Assembly: GCA_949283955.1 (NCBI GenBank)
Contig: CASDUP010000023.1
Span: 1-47,574, forward strand
Length of the DNA stretch: 47,574 nt
Direction: 5' to 3'
DNA from: an uncultured Verrucomicrobiota bacterium
GTDB lineage: Bacteria > Verrucomicrobiota > Verrucomicrobiia > Opitutales > Intestinicryptomonadaceae
A program made the translations under genes and the position numbers. Of the stretch, positions 1 through 8,104 are shown piece by piece. Positions within the stretch are counted from its first letter, which is position 1, and each line of letters starts with the position of its first letter. The notes beneath the pieces are model-generated. The model did no database searches and was not told where the DNA came from. It worked only from the letters and a program-made list of their open reading frames with translations.

Positions 1-249
1 AACCCCCATCGCACCAAGATCAGCAATGGTGTTCGCGCCTTCTATGAGCCGGTCCGAAAAACTCGTTCCGCCATCTTCGAAAAAAACGCCGTTGGTTTTG
101 GTCTCTGCGGAAACCCCCGTCCCGTCAAAACCTCTCGTCCAGTAAACGTTCTTTTCGGCCGAAGCAAAACAGAGCGCACTAAATGCGGACATACCCGCGA
201 TAGATAGAAATATTTTTAAACTTTTTGGGTGTACTGGTGTAGTGTTCAT
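1..249 (-). CDS. N-terminal part of a PEP-CTERM-type surface protein (cut by window edge)
   Basis: The first 83 codons of a gene that runs off the left edge. It begins with an export signal (basic N-terminus, hydrophobic stretch ending in CFASA). The mature part contains VYWTRGFDGTG, EDGG and DRLI-GAN, which match the mature N-terminus of the full-length protein at 652-3243 almost position for position (VYWTRGFDGTG, IEDGGS, DRLISGAN). The two are therefore tandem paralogs on the same strand. ATG at 249 is the only start that gives a signal peptide; no Shine-Dalgarno sequence is visible. By analogy with its paralog it should be an exported repeat protein with a C-terminal PEP-CTERM anchor, but that end lies outside the window. 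Confidence 0.75.
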   Translation of the reverse strand, partial: MNTTPVHPKSLKIFLSIAGMSAFSALCFASAEKNVYWTRGFDGTGVSAETKTNGVFFEDGGTSFSDRLIEGANTIADLGAMGV

Positions 250-265
250 TTTTAGATTTTTGTAA

Positions 266-295
266 TTTATATGATACGGTGTGCGTAAAAACCAA
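266..295 (-). promoter_or_regulatory. Candidate promoter of the partial surface-protein gene
   Basis: Minus strand: TTGGTT (290-295), an 18-nt spacer, then TATAAA (266-271). The predicted transcript start is about 10 nt before the ATG at 249, which implies a very short leader. The call rests on consensus reading only. Confidence 0.35.
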
Positions 296-299
296 TGAA

Positions 300-610
300 A
301 CACTAATTAATCCCCCTTTCATTTACCGTCAAGTTTTTTGTTAAATTTATTTTTGCAGCCCATTCTAAATCTATATAAACTAAGCGGATTTCCAATATTT
401 AAATTTATTACTAAATTATTATCAGTATATTACAATTTAACACCCTCGACCTATCTTTCAGGAGCAAAAATACCATTTTGCAAACAAATTATATTATGTC
501 TAACAAGGTCGGCATGTCGTCCCGCGTAGCAAAACGATTCCGACCACAAAAAAGCTCTGACCTTCGGATATGCATGCAACACTGTGCGCCTCCATATCCA
601 TTCCGATTAT
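300..610. other. AT-rich intergenic DNA, no gene seen
   Basis: Separates the two tandem surface-protein genes. Short open frames here have no start context or recognisable protein features. Apart from the promoter to its left and the terminator to its right, nothing was recognised. Confidence 0.6.
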
Positions 611-642
611 AAAAAAAGCTCCGCTCGAAAGGACGGAGCTTT
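611..642 (-). terminator. Rho-independent terminator of the 863-residue surface protein
   Basis: A 9-bp stem (AAAGCTCCG at 634-642 on the minus strand, pairing with 615-623), a 10-nt loop, and a T-run on the minus-strand 3' side. It lies 9 nt after the stop codon. A T-rich flank on the other side could make it work in both directions. Confidence 0.8.
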
Positions 643-651
643 ACTTTTTTG

Positions 652-3243
652 CTATACTCTCCGGCGATGCAAGAGCGCAAACCCGAGAGCAAGCGCGCCT
701 ATTAGAGCGGCAACTTCCGACGGCTCGGGTATTATGTAATATTCCCAGCATTGTGCTCCATACGAATCCGTAGTCTCAAGCTCTGCAAGATAGTAATCGA
801 CTCCATACTTCTCAGAGTCCATGTAGCCTGCTATTCTAAACAGATTGTCCTCCAACACGCTTTCGCTATACGCGTCCCTGCCGTTTATAGTGACTTCCGA
901 AAGTTTCACGTACGACAATATCTTATCCTCTCCAACCGCATAATTTTCAAAGAGAATATAGCAATCCTCCAAAGACGTGTCGTCTCTGAACCTAACCCCT
1001 CCTATCGAAAACACCTGTGAAACACCCGCCCCCGTGGCGTTTATCATCTCCGTCGTTATGCCAAACGCTTCAAGTTGTTCATTCGACATTCCGTGGTCGG
1101 ACATTCCGAAATCTATCACAAGACTTCTACTGGATCCTACAAAATAAAGTCCTCCAACATCCAGATTGCTTCCGTTCAGATTTATCGTACCCGCAATTCC
1201 ATCGGTAGCTGTCCAAAGGTAAATTTCCGTTTGGGAGGTGAGCTTTATCTGGTTCTGTCCAAACACATTCACCTTCGCATTAGCCCCAAACCCCATGTAG
1301 GTCTGAACGTTCAATGCTGCCGAATCGTTCGCATTCAAAAGATTGAATATGCTTGTTCTCAATCCTATGTTGTTGAAAGTGTTGTCGACCGACCCCCTAA
1401 GGTTTATTATCGAACCTTGGTTCGTGGAAGCAAAAGACGTCTCAACTGTTCTTCCAGTCGTATCCAACCTACCGTAAAAATTCGTCACACTTCCCACGGC
1501 CCGATTTCCGCCAAGTAAATTTGTGCACGAAACATTATTCGTGACTGTAATATCCCCGTAAAAATTGATTAGTGTTGATGTAGAGTTATTGTAAAAAAGC
1601 GAGGTTGTACTGGTGCCGTCCATGATGGATATGTCGCCGTACATATTCACCTCAGAATCGACTACTCCGCTTCCCACTGAAAAAAGATATCCCTTGTACT
1701 TGCCGTTCAAATTTATGTCCCCGTTGACTGTCAAATTAAGCCCGGATTTATTGTAAATTCTGTATCCGTAAGCCGTAGAGGTATTTTCGGTCTTGTTGTT
1801 GATGTATAAATCTCCATCGAAAACGGCAGTCCCGTTCTCGCCGTTCATTCTGATGATCTCGAAATCGCTCGACGTTATGCTATTTATTATAATGTCTCCT
1901 GTGGAAACTATCTTGTTGTTTCCTGACAAACCACTAGCGGGAGAGTCGTCGTATATGAAAAACGGCCTCGTTCCGGTGTCATTTATGGTTATGGTGTTAG
2001 AAACAGAAACATTGCCTTTCTCTCCGTTCAAGTGGAAAAGACGCGAGGTTCCGTTTAGCATGCCCACTTTGTCGACGGTCAATTTACCATTCAAATTTAT
2101 AGTCTGATCCGCCGCCTTTGTTAAAAACAAGGAAAAACCGCTATACGGATTGGCGTTCTTTATGGTTACATCTCCATTCATGGTAAGAACGTTCCCCGCC
2201 CTATTTACATAGAAACCATCTAGCGCACTCTTCGTTGTGGTGACGTCCATCGTTATGTTCCCGTCAATGATCGCTTCCCCTGCGGGATAAGCAGTCGAAT
2301 CATCACCCCACATCGTCATAAACGAAACGTAATCGGGGGCGTCTTTTACCTCCCACGTTATATCCCCATATAGATAAAACGAACCCTGTCCGCAGAAAAC
2401 ATATCTCCCCGCTCCGTTGATGACCATGTCGCTATAGGAAGTCAGGCTACCACATCCGTAAACCGTAAAAATGCCGTCTTCCCAATTCCCCGTATCCCTA
2501 GCGGTAAACGTTCTTTGATGATCTTCGGAGCCCAACACCAAGTGATTATTCGCGGAAACATTGAAAAGATAATAGGATTTTGAAGGATCGTCCGTCCCGA
2601 TAAGCCCACTTACTATATCTACATTCGAATCCAAAGTGAATGTTGTGGAATAGGCAGCGGAAGTGGTCCCGCCGTTTCCCCTGAAGAAAAACAATTCATT
2701 TGCTGTCCCGCTATAGTCAAATGTTATGGTGTAGTCGCTGTCTCCGGCGCTCATTACTGTCGCGAAATTTGCGTTCTTTATTGTTTCTCCGTTGCGATTG
2801 TAAGTATTCTCTATTGCCAGCCTTCCGACAACCAAATCTCCGTTGAGATTTATACTTTGAATCTCGCTTCCGCTGCCTGTGAAGCCGGAATTTATATACC
2901 CTAAGTGGAGATACGCCGAACCGTCGTTCGCGTAATCGGCAGTAACACTTTCGTCTAACCTCGCTCCGCTTACGGTATTCATCACGCCCATGGCGTCGAC
3001 GTCCGATATCTGATTTGCTCCGCTTATGAGCCTATCGGTAAAAACGCTTCCGCCATCTTCGATAAAAACTTTATTGGTCGTGGTTTCACCAAACGTTCCC
3101 GTCCCGTCGAACCCGCGCGTCCAATAAACATTGACGTTTGCTGCCCCGGCAAACGCCGCAACGGAAGTCGCAACTTCCGCGAAGAACAAAACCGCCTTTG
3201 GGACCAAGCCTGCAAAGGAGATACTTTTGTTTTTTGCTTTCAT
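652..3243 (-). CDS. Large PEP-CTERM surface protein with beta-helix-like repeats
   Basis: An exported protein of 863 residues. It has an N-terminal signal (ends about residue 35), then the family motif VYWTRGFDGTG, then several hundred Asn/Gly/Thr/Ser-rich residues. These carry recurring strand-turn units of the type GDI-I or LNGDL/INLNG every 30-45 residues, as in parallel beta-helix passengers. The C-terminus is a textbook PEP-CTERM signal: PEP at about 839-841, a hydrophobic helix, then HRRRV. In known systems this tail is recognised by an exosortase and the protein goes to the cell surface or matrix; no exosortase gene is in this window. No enzymatic motif was found, so a structural or adhesive role is an inference. 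It has its own terminator and an upstream dyad that looks like an operator. Confidence 0.85.
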   Translation of the reverse strand: MKAKNKSISFAGLVPKAVLFFAEVATSVAAFAGAANVNVYWTRGFDGTGTFGETTTNKVFIEDGGSVFTDRLISGANQISDVDAMGVMNTVSGARLDESVTADYANDGSAYLHLGYINSGFTGSGSEIQSINLNGDLVVGRLAIENTYNRNGETIKNANFATVMSAGDSDYTITFDYSGTANELFFFRGNGGTTSAAYSTTFTLDSNVDIVSGLIGTDDPSKSYYLFNVSANNHLVLGSEDHQRTFTARDTGNWEDGIFTVYGCGSLTSYSDMVINGAGRYVFCGQGSFYLYGDITWEVKDAPDYVSFMTMWGDDSTAYPAGEAIIDGNITMDVTTTKSALDGFYVNRAGNVLTMNGDVTIKNANPYSGFSLFLTKAADQTINLNGKLTVDKVGMLNGTSRLFHLNGEKGNVSVSNTITINDTGTRPFFIYDDSPASGLSGNNKIVSTGDIIINSITSSDFEIIRMNGENGTAVFDGDLYINNKTENTSTAYGYRIYNKSGLNLTVNGDINLNGKYKGYLFSVGSGVVDSEVNMYGDISIMDGTSTTSLFYNNSTSTLINFYGDITVTNNVSCTNLLGGNRAVGSVTNFYGRLDTTGRTVETSFASTNQGSIINLRGSVDNTFNNIGLRTSIFNLLNANDSAALNVQTYMGFGANAKVNVFGQNQIKLTSQTEIYLWTATDGIAGTINLNGSNLDVGGLYFVGSSRSLVIDFGMSDHGMSNEQLEAFGITTEMINATGAGVSQVFSIGGVRFRDDTSLEDCYILFENYAVGEDKILSYVKLSEVTINGRDAYSESVLEDNLFRIAGYMDSEKYGVDYYLAELETTDSYGAQCWEYYIIPEPSEVAALIGALALGFALLHRRRV

Positions 3244-3284
3244 CGTGTTAATATGGTTGAGGTTAATAAGAAATCTTAGCGCCG

Positions 3285-3331
3285 CGCTTATTAAACGATT
3301 TACGTAAAACGCATAATAAGCGTTTTGTCAA
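3285..3331 (-). promoter_or_regulatory. Promoter overlapped by a 38-bp operator-like dyad
   Basis: Minus strand: TTGACA (3326-3331), a 17-nt spacer and a weak -10, TTTACG (3303-3308). A dyad covers 3285-3322: outer arms CGCTTATTA/TAATAAGCG, 5-nt gaps, and a central palindrome TTTACGTAAA (3299-3308). It spans the -10 and the spacer, the usual place for a repressor operator. The target gene would be the surface protein starting at 3243. The regulator is unknown. Confidence 0.55.
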
Positions 3332-3350
3332 TATCTTTTTTTTGGTTATC

Positions 3351-3372
3351 CTGCAAAAAATAATTTTTGCAG
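3351..3372. repeat. Perfect inverted repeat in the divergent intergenic region
   Basis: CTGCAAAAA (3351-3359) and TTTTTGCAG (3364-3372) are separated by 4 nt. It lies between the surface-protein promoter and the thioredoxin-like gene, so it could be a second protein-binding site or a leader hairpin. Confidence 0.5.
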
Positions 3373-3439
3373 AAAATTGGAACGTTTTTAAAAAAAATGA
3401 GTCTGAATAAACGGAGCGATAAAAATTGTGAAAAGGAAC

Positions 3440-3934
3440 ATGAAAAAGACACTGGTTGCGCTTTGCGCTTCGGCGTTTGTATTCGCCGAACTTGCTGCGG
3501 CGTCGAACTCCGGCGAGGGGGAGAAGGTCGTTCAAGAAGCGAAGCGCTTTGAGCTGAAAACCTTCGAAGATTTCGACGCAGCCTTGAAGGAGGCAAAGGC
3601 CGAAGGTAAGAAACTTTTGCTCGATTTTACGGGATCCAAATGGTGTCCCCCGTGCAAGATGATGGATTCTCTTGTGTTAAAGACAGAGAAATTCGCCGAA
3701 TACGCGAAAGACAAATTAAAAGTTGTGGTTGCGGATTTTAGTTATGACGACGGTCCAGTAAGCAAGAAATTTGGGAACAGACATATTGAGCTTGCTCAAC
3801 AGTTCAAAATTACCGGATTTCCAACTTTAATTCTAATAGATCCGAAAAGTGGAGAAAATGTCCGTTTTGAGGGTTTGAAATTTTCAACGCCGGAGGAATT
3901 GATAGCCGCTGTGGAAAAATTTGGTTCGAAATAG
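3440..3934 (+). CDS. Exported thioredoxin-family protein
   Basis: 164 residues from ATG 3440. A signal peptide ends near AELAAAS, followed by a thioredoxin fold with the redox-active motif WCPPC (preceded by LLLDFTGSK) and the cis-proline loop ITGFPTLILID. Thioredoxin-like proteins of this type act in the envelope as thiol-disulfide reductants or isomerases; the partner is not evident. An in-frame GTG at 3428 has a GGAG at 3413-3416 (11-nt spacing) and would add four residues, so the exact start is uncertain. The gene is monocistronic, divergent from the surface-protein gene, and followed by a strong terminator. Confidence 0.85.
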   Translation: MKKTLVALCASAFVFAELAAASNSGEGEKVVQEAKRFELKTFEDFDAALKEAKAEGKKLLLDFTGSKWCPPCKMMDSLVLKTEKFAEYAKDKLKVVVADFSYDDGPVSKKFGNRHIELAQQFKITGFPTLILIDPKSGENVRFEGLKFSTPEELIAAVEKFGSK

Positions 3935-3993
3935 TTCGTGTGTGCGAACAGACAAAATGGGTGTATCGATATGTGGTAATCGTATGTGTGCAA

Positions 3994-4035
3994 GAGCGCG
4001 CGGGTGAGTGTTCAGCCCGCGCGCTCCCTATTTTT
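3994..4035 (+). terminator. Strong rho-independent terminator after the thioredoxin-like gene
   Basis: An 11-bp GC-rich stem (GAGCGCGCGGG at 3994-4004 with CCCGCGCGCTC at 4016-4026) with an 11-nt loop, followed by ATTTTT. The remaining sequence to 4237 shows no gene or other feature I recognise. Confidence 0.85.
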
Positions 4036-4237
4036 AAAATTTATATTCATCTATTTGAAAGCAGCCTACGGTTGCTTCTGCGCATTCGCACCCGGGACAG
4101 GCAATGCTTGAGCGTTCACAAGCAACATAGAACTTTTACCATTCCCATCAAACACGCACTAATGCGAAAAGCTAGGCGCGCGTCAATTTCCCGCCACGCT
4201 TGCTACCATATCTTTTTGCGCGATTGGAGTCGGCATT

Positions 4238-5656
4238 TTAAAGTTGTCCATTCACGAACTTTAATATGCTCGCCGCCGCTTTTTTGCCCTGACCCATGGC
4301 GCTTATTACCGTTGCCGCTCCGCTCACGGCGTCTCCTCCGGCAAACACCTGTGGAATCGACGTCTGAAGAGTATCAGGATCGCAGGCGATTGTTCCCTTC
4401 TCTGTAAGTTTCAAGGTGGGCGTAGTAAGAGGAATTAGGGGGTTCGGACGGTTTCCGATGGCTTCAACTATCGCGTCGCACTCTATGACAAACTCCGTTC
4501 CGGGAAGCTCTTTCACGCTTTTTCTTCCGGAAGAATCGGGTTCTCCAAGCTCCATTTTTACGCATTCCAAGCCCCTCACGCGACCTTTTTCGTCGGCCAA
4601 AATTCTCTTGGCTCCAGAGAGGACTTGGAAAACGACTCCCTCTTCTTGGGCGTGGTGTATTTCTTCTTTTCGGGCGGGCATCTGTTCAATGGCGCGCCTG
4701 TAAACGAGCGTCGATTTGGCTCCTATTCTCAAAGCCGTCCGCGACGAATCCATAGCCACGTTTCCTCCGCCTATGGTGACGATATGCTTAGCCTTGACGG
4801 GAGTGGTTCCAAATTCGGGAAATCTGTAAGCCTTCATTAGGTTGAAACGCGTCAAGAATTCGTTCGCCGAAAATACTCCTACGCTGTTCTCTCCGGGAAT
4901 TCCTTGGAACATCGGCAAGCCTGCTCCGGTTCCGATAAAAATCGCGTCGAAGCCGTCGTTTATGAACTCTTGAATTCCCGCGAGCTTGCCGACCGTGTAA
5001 TTCAAGTGAATTTTGACTCCGAGTTTTTTTAGTCCTTCTATCTCGTGCGATACGATTTCCTTGGGAAGCCTAAACTGGGGAATTCCGTACATTAGCACGC
5101 CCCCCGCCAAGTGCAAAGCCTCGAAAATTTCGACATCGCAGCCGGCGAGAGCCAGGTCGCTAGCTGCGGTTATTCCGGCCGGACCGCAACCAATTATAGC
5201 CACTTTCTTTCCATTTTTCGGAGCGCACTCCGGAGCGTCCTCGAGGTTGTTCAAACGAACGTAGTCCGCCGCAAATCTCTCGAGCATTCCTATTGCCACT
5301 GGCTCCTTTTTGATTCCCAGAATGCAAGATCCCTCGCACTGTATTTCCTGCGGGCAAACTCTTCCGCAAACTGCCGGAAGCGCCGTTTGTTTTTTCAATT
5401 TGTCTGCGGCGGCTTTGGGATCGCCCTTGGCAATTTCCTCTATGAAAGACGGAATATTGATGTTAACCGGGCACGCAGCCATACATCTTGGTTTTGGGCA
5501 GTGGAGACATCTACTCGCCTCGTCCATAGCCATTTCGAGGGAAATTCCGTACGGTACCTCCTCGAAATTCGTAGCGCGCCTTACGGGATCCTGAGCGGGC
5601 ATTTTTATTCTGGGCAAACCCGACGCCCTCGTTTTTCTGACTTTTTCTTCAGACAT
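4238..5656 (-). CDS. NfnB/GltD-like NADP(H)-binding flavoprotein subunit of a bifurcating transhydrogenase
   Basis: 472 residues. The N-terminal Cys-rich domain has two iron-sulfur motifs (C50, C53, C58, C62 and C97, C101, C107, C111). It is followed by an FAD Rossmann motif, GCGPAG (about 157-162), and a second dinucleotide motif, IGGGNVAMD, for NADP(H). This is the architecture of NfnB/SudA and of glutamate synthase small subunits. The neighbours are NuoE-, NuoF- and NuoG-NfnA-like genes and there is no large glutamate synthase gene, so the redox-complex role is favoured. The start at 5656 is set by AAGGAG 9 nt upstream, which overlaps the TAA of the preceding gene; an ATG at 5710 would overlap that gene. 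It is the last gene of the operon. Confidence 0.85.
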   Translation of the reverse strand: MSEEKVRKTRASGLPRIKMPAQDPVRRATNFEEVPYGISLEMAMDEASRCLHCPKPRCMAACPVNINIPSFIEEIAKGDPKAAADKLKKQTALPAVCGRVCPQEIQCEGSCILGIKKEPVAIGMLERFAADYVRLNNLEDAPECAPKNGKKVAIIGCGPAGITAASDLALAGCDVEIFEALHLAGGVLMYGIPQFRLPKEIVSHEIEGLKKLGVKIHLNYTVGKLAGIQEFINDGFDAIFIGTGAGLPMFQGIPGENSVGVFSANEFLTRFNLMKAYRFPEFGTTPVKAKHIVTIGGGNVAMDSSRTALRIGAKSTLVYRRAIEQMPARKEEIHHAQEEGVVFQVLSGAKRILADEKGRVRGLECVKMELGEPDSSGRKSVKELPGTEFVIECDAIVEAIGNRPNPLIPLTTPTLKLTEKGTIACDPDTLQTSIPQVFAGGDAVSGAATVISAMGQGKKAAASILKFVNGQL

Positions 5657-5669
5657 TTTGAAAGTCTCC

Positions 5670-8093
5670 TTATTCCCTTGCGGAATTTTTATAGCACTTG
5701 GAATCCGCATGCCTGGGCATTGCGTCTATTTCTATGAGTTTATATGCGTTTCTCCTGCTTATGAGCTCGTTGAAGTCGACCTCCAACAGAGGGAACATAG
5801 GCCCGTCGACGCAGGCGAACTTCGTCTTTCCCCCGACGCTTACTCTGCAAGCTCCGCACATTCCCGTTCCGTCAACCATTATGGGATTGAGCGAGCAAAG
5901 GGCTTTTTTTACCTCTTCGGGCATAGCCGAGGAGCACTGCTTCATCATGAAGACGCAGCCTATCGCTATTACCGTATCGAAATCTTTTCCGATTTCCTTG
6001 AGCACGTCGAAGCAGCCTCCCTTTTTGCCTTCGGTGCCGTCCCTTGTTCGAACGACAAGCCTGTCGCAAACTCCGGCGAGCTTTTCCTTGTAGTAAAGCA
6101 TGTAAGAGCTTGACGCCTCTATCGCGCAGACGACATTCGCCCCCCTATTTTTTAGGGCTCGGGCAATCGGATAAATCGCGGCTATTCCGTAGCAACCGCC
6201 CAAGAGCAATACCTTGCTGTCTTTTCCGTATTCGTCCGCTTCAAAGGGAGTACCCAAGGGTCCGCTCATAACCGAAACAAAATCGCCCTTTTCAAGCGAG
6301 CCCAGCTCCGCGCTCGACCTGCCCACTTCCTCCACTATAAACTTCACCCAGCCTTCTTCCCTATTCCAATCGGAGATAGTAAAGGGAGATCTTTCGCTTT
6401 CGGGATTGGCCATCAAAACGGCGAACTGTCCCGGCTTTGCGTATTTGGCAGCATCGGGAGCTTTTATAGTGATTTCGTGGAAATTCGGGGCTACCATTTT
6501 GCTGTCCAGAATCTCGAATCCCTCTCCCGCTTTCTTGGAGCTTTCGTAAGACTCGGAGTGCTTTAATCCGAGCAGGGCAAGATCCGGAACCATATCGGCG
6601 AGGTTGTGGCCGAAATCGAAGTTCCAGAGTTTGGACTTGTCTTCCGCCGGGGAAACTCCCTCAAATTTTTCGGGCTTGGGAAGTGTTGATGCCGACACCT
6701 CCAGCTTCCGGCAAAGCTCCCCGAGAAATTCTCCGAGAGGAACTGCCGCCTTAACCGGCTTGACCGCCGCCTCAACTGAAATTTTTTCGCCTTCGGACGA
6801 ATAGTAATCCCCCGCAAATTCCCCCATGAAAGCCATGGGAACCACCACTTCCGCGTATTTTTGGGCGGGAGCTGCCAAGTAGTCTATTGCTATCAAACGC
6901 TTAATTTTTGAGGCGTCTTCGGGCGAAACGAAGTTTCCAATCTCCAGAACGCAATCGTACGAATCGAGATTTTTTTGCGGCAGTTTGCCGAGGGAATCCG
7001 CGTTGCGGTGCAGCTCGACAAAATCCGCCCCGAACTTGTTTGCAAGCTCCTCGAGGCAAGCCCGGGAATTGAGATCGCAAGCATTGTTGGAAACAATCAA
7101 AATTTTTTCGCTTTCTGAAATCGCCTTTGCTGCCGCTTCGGCCGCCTCCGAAAAGGAAACCGGAATCTGTTCTCCGGAGCGCCTCACAAACGCCTTTCTG
7201 AGCCGGTGCGGGGAATTTACGATCTGGGAATAGGCGAACCTTCCCAAAGCGCAAAGGGACTTTCCCCTCTCCTTTGCCGGAGAGGATGCTGAAATTATTC
7301 TTCCTCCTTTTATTTTCAGGGAAATTTCGCAATGCTTGCCGCACAAAAGGCAGACGCTCTTTTTGGAGAAATCCTCTTTTCCGAACCACTTGCTCCAGCG
7401 ATCCGTCAGGCTTCCCGTTGGGCACACATCGACGCAATCGCCGCAAAACAGGCATTCCTCACCGCTCCACGGATTGTCGAACTCCGCCGAAATTTTCGCG
7501 AACTTTCCCCTGTTTATTATTCCTATGGCGGGCTTCCCGTGGACTTTTTCGCAAACCCTAAAACACCTGCCGCACAAAACGCAAACGTTGTGGTCGCGGT
7601 CTATGAACGGATCGTTTTTCTCTATTTTTTCGGGATCGTAAAAGATGGGAAGGTCGATGTCTTTCGTAAATGATGCGACGGACCTGACTTCGCAAACGGG
7701 CCTGTTAGAACAGGTTCCGCAGCGGGTGGCCGCTCCGGAGCGGGTCGGCTCTTTTTTCACGGATTCGCAATCCGCGCGCGAATCGCAACTAAAACACGGC
7801 GAAGGATGGGTGCTCATCATAAGCTCCAAAGTTCGCCTTCTGTTTGTTTCCAAAAGTTCCGAGGTGGTTCTGACCACCATTCCGGGAGTCGCCGGAGTGG
7901 TGCACGAAGTGGGAGTCCCGCGAACTCCGTCTATCTCCACCACGCAAAGCCTGCAAGCCCCATACGGCGAAAGCCCCTCGAGAGCGCAGAGGGACGGTAT
8001 GAATATTCCCGCTCTGCGGGCAGCCTCTAAAACGGTGTCTCCGGCAACCGCCTCCACTTTCTTTCCGTCTATAGTCAACTCAAATTTTTCCAT
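5670..8093 (-). CDS. NuoG-NfnA fusion iron-sulfur flavoprotein (Stn-type transhydrogenase subunit)
   Basis: 807 residues. In order: an N-terminal [2Fe-2S] ferredoxin (C36, C47, C50, C64); a His-Cys3 [4Fe-4S] site (H96, C100, C103, C109); extra cysteines C125, C128, C134; two [4Fe-4S] motifs (C171/174/177/181 and C214/217/220/224); and a molybdopterin-oxidoreductase-type [4Fe-4S] motif (C248, C251, C255, C281). A shortened NuoG-like region to about 510 follows. The C-terminal 280 residues are an NfnA/SudB ferredoxin-NADP reductase module: RSPFTIS flavin motif at 569, and D741, C746, C749, C761 for an Asp/Cys3 [2Fe-2S] site. The [FeFe]-hydrogenase H-cluster motifs are absent. The start at 8093 has GGAGG 5 nt upstream; an ATG at 8108 would overlap the previous stop as ATGA. 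Confidence 0.85.
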   Translation of the reverse strand: MEKFELTIDGKKVEAVAGDTVLEAARRAGIFIPSLCALEGLSPYGACRLCVVEIDGVRGTPTSCTTPATPGMVVRTTSELLETNRRRTLELMMSTHPSPCFSCDSRADCESVKKEPTRSGAATRCGTCSNRPVCEVRSVASFTKDIDLPIFYDPEKIEKNDPFIDRDHNVCVLCGRCFRVCEKVHGKPAIGIINRGKFAKISAEFDNPWSGEECLFCGDCVDVCPTGSLTDRWSKWFGKEDFSKKSVCLLCGKHCEISLKIKGGRIISASSPAKERGKSLCALGRFAYSQIVNSPHRLRKAFVRRSGEQIPVSFSEAAEAAAKAISESEKILIVSNNACDLNSRACLEELANKFGADFVELHRNADSLGKLPQKNLDSYDCVLEIGNFVSPEDASKIKRLIAIDYLAAPAQKYAEVVVPMAFMGEFAGDYYSSEGEKISVEAAVKPVKAAVPLGEFLGELCRKLEVSASTLPKPEKFEGVSPAEDKSKLWNFDFGHNLADMVPDLALLGLKHSESYESSKKAGEGFEILDSKMVAPNFHEITIKAPDAAKYAKPGQFAVLMANPESERSPFTISDWNREEGWVKFIVEEVGRSSAELGSLEKGDFVSVMSGPLGTPFEADEYGKDSKVLLLGGCYGIAAIYPIARALKNRGANVVCAIEASSSYMLYYKEKLAGVCDRLVVRTRDGTEGKKGGCFDVLKEIGKDFDTVIAIGCVFMMKQCSSAMPEEVKKALCSLNPIMVDGTGMCGACRVSVGGKTKFACVDGPMFPLLEVDFNELISRRNAYKLIEIDAMPRHADSKCYKNSARE

Positions 8094-8104
8094 AAAATCC
8101 TCCG

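Noticed and set aside
4238-5656. Glutamate synthase small subunit
   Set aside because: The domain plan fits GltD, but no large subunit is nearby and the operon context is the NfnA/NuoEFG-like complex.
5670-8093. [FeFe]-hydrogenase large subunit (HydA)
   Set aside because: The N-terminal cluster layout is HydA-like, but the H-cluster cysteine motifs are absent and the C-terminus is a flavin/NADP reductase module.
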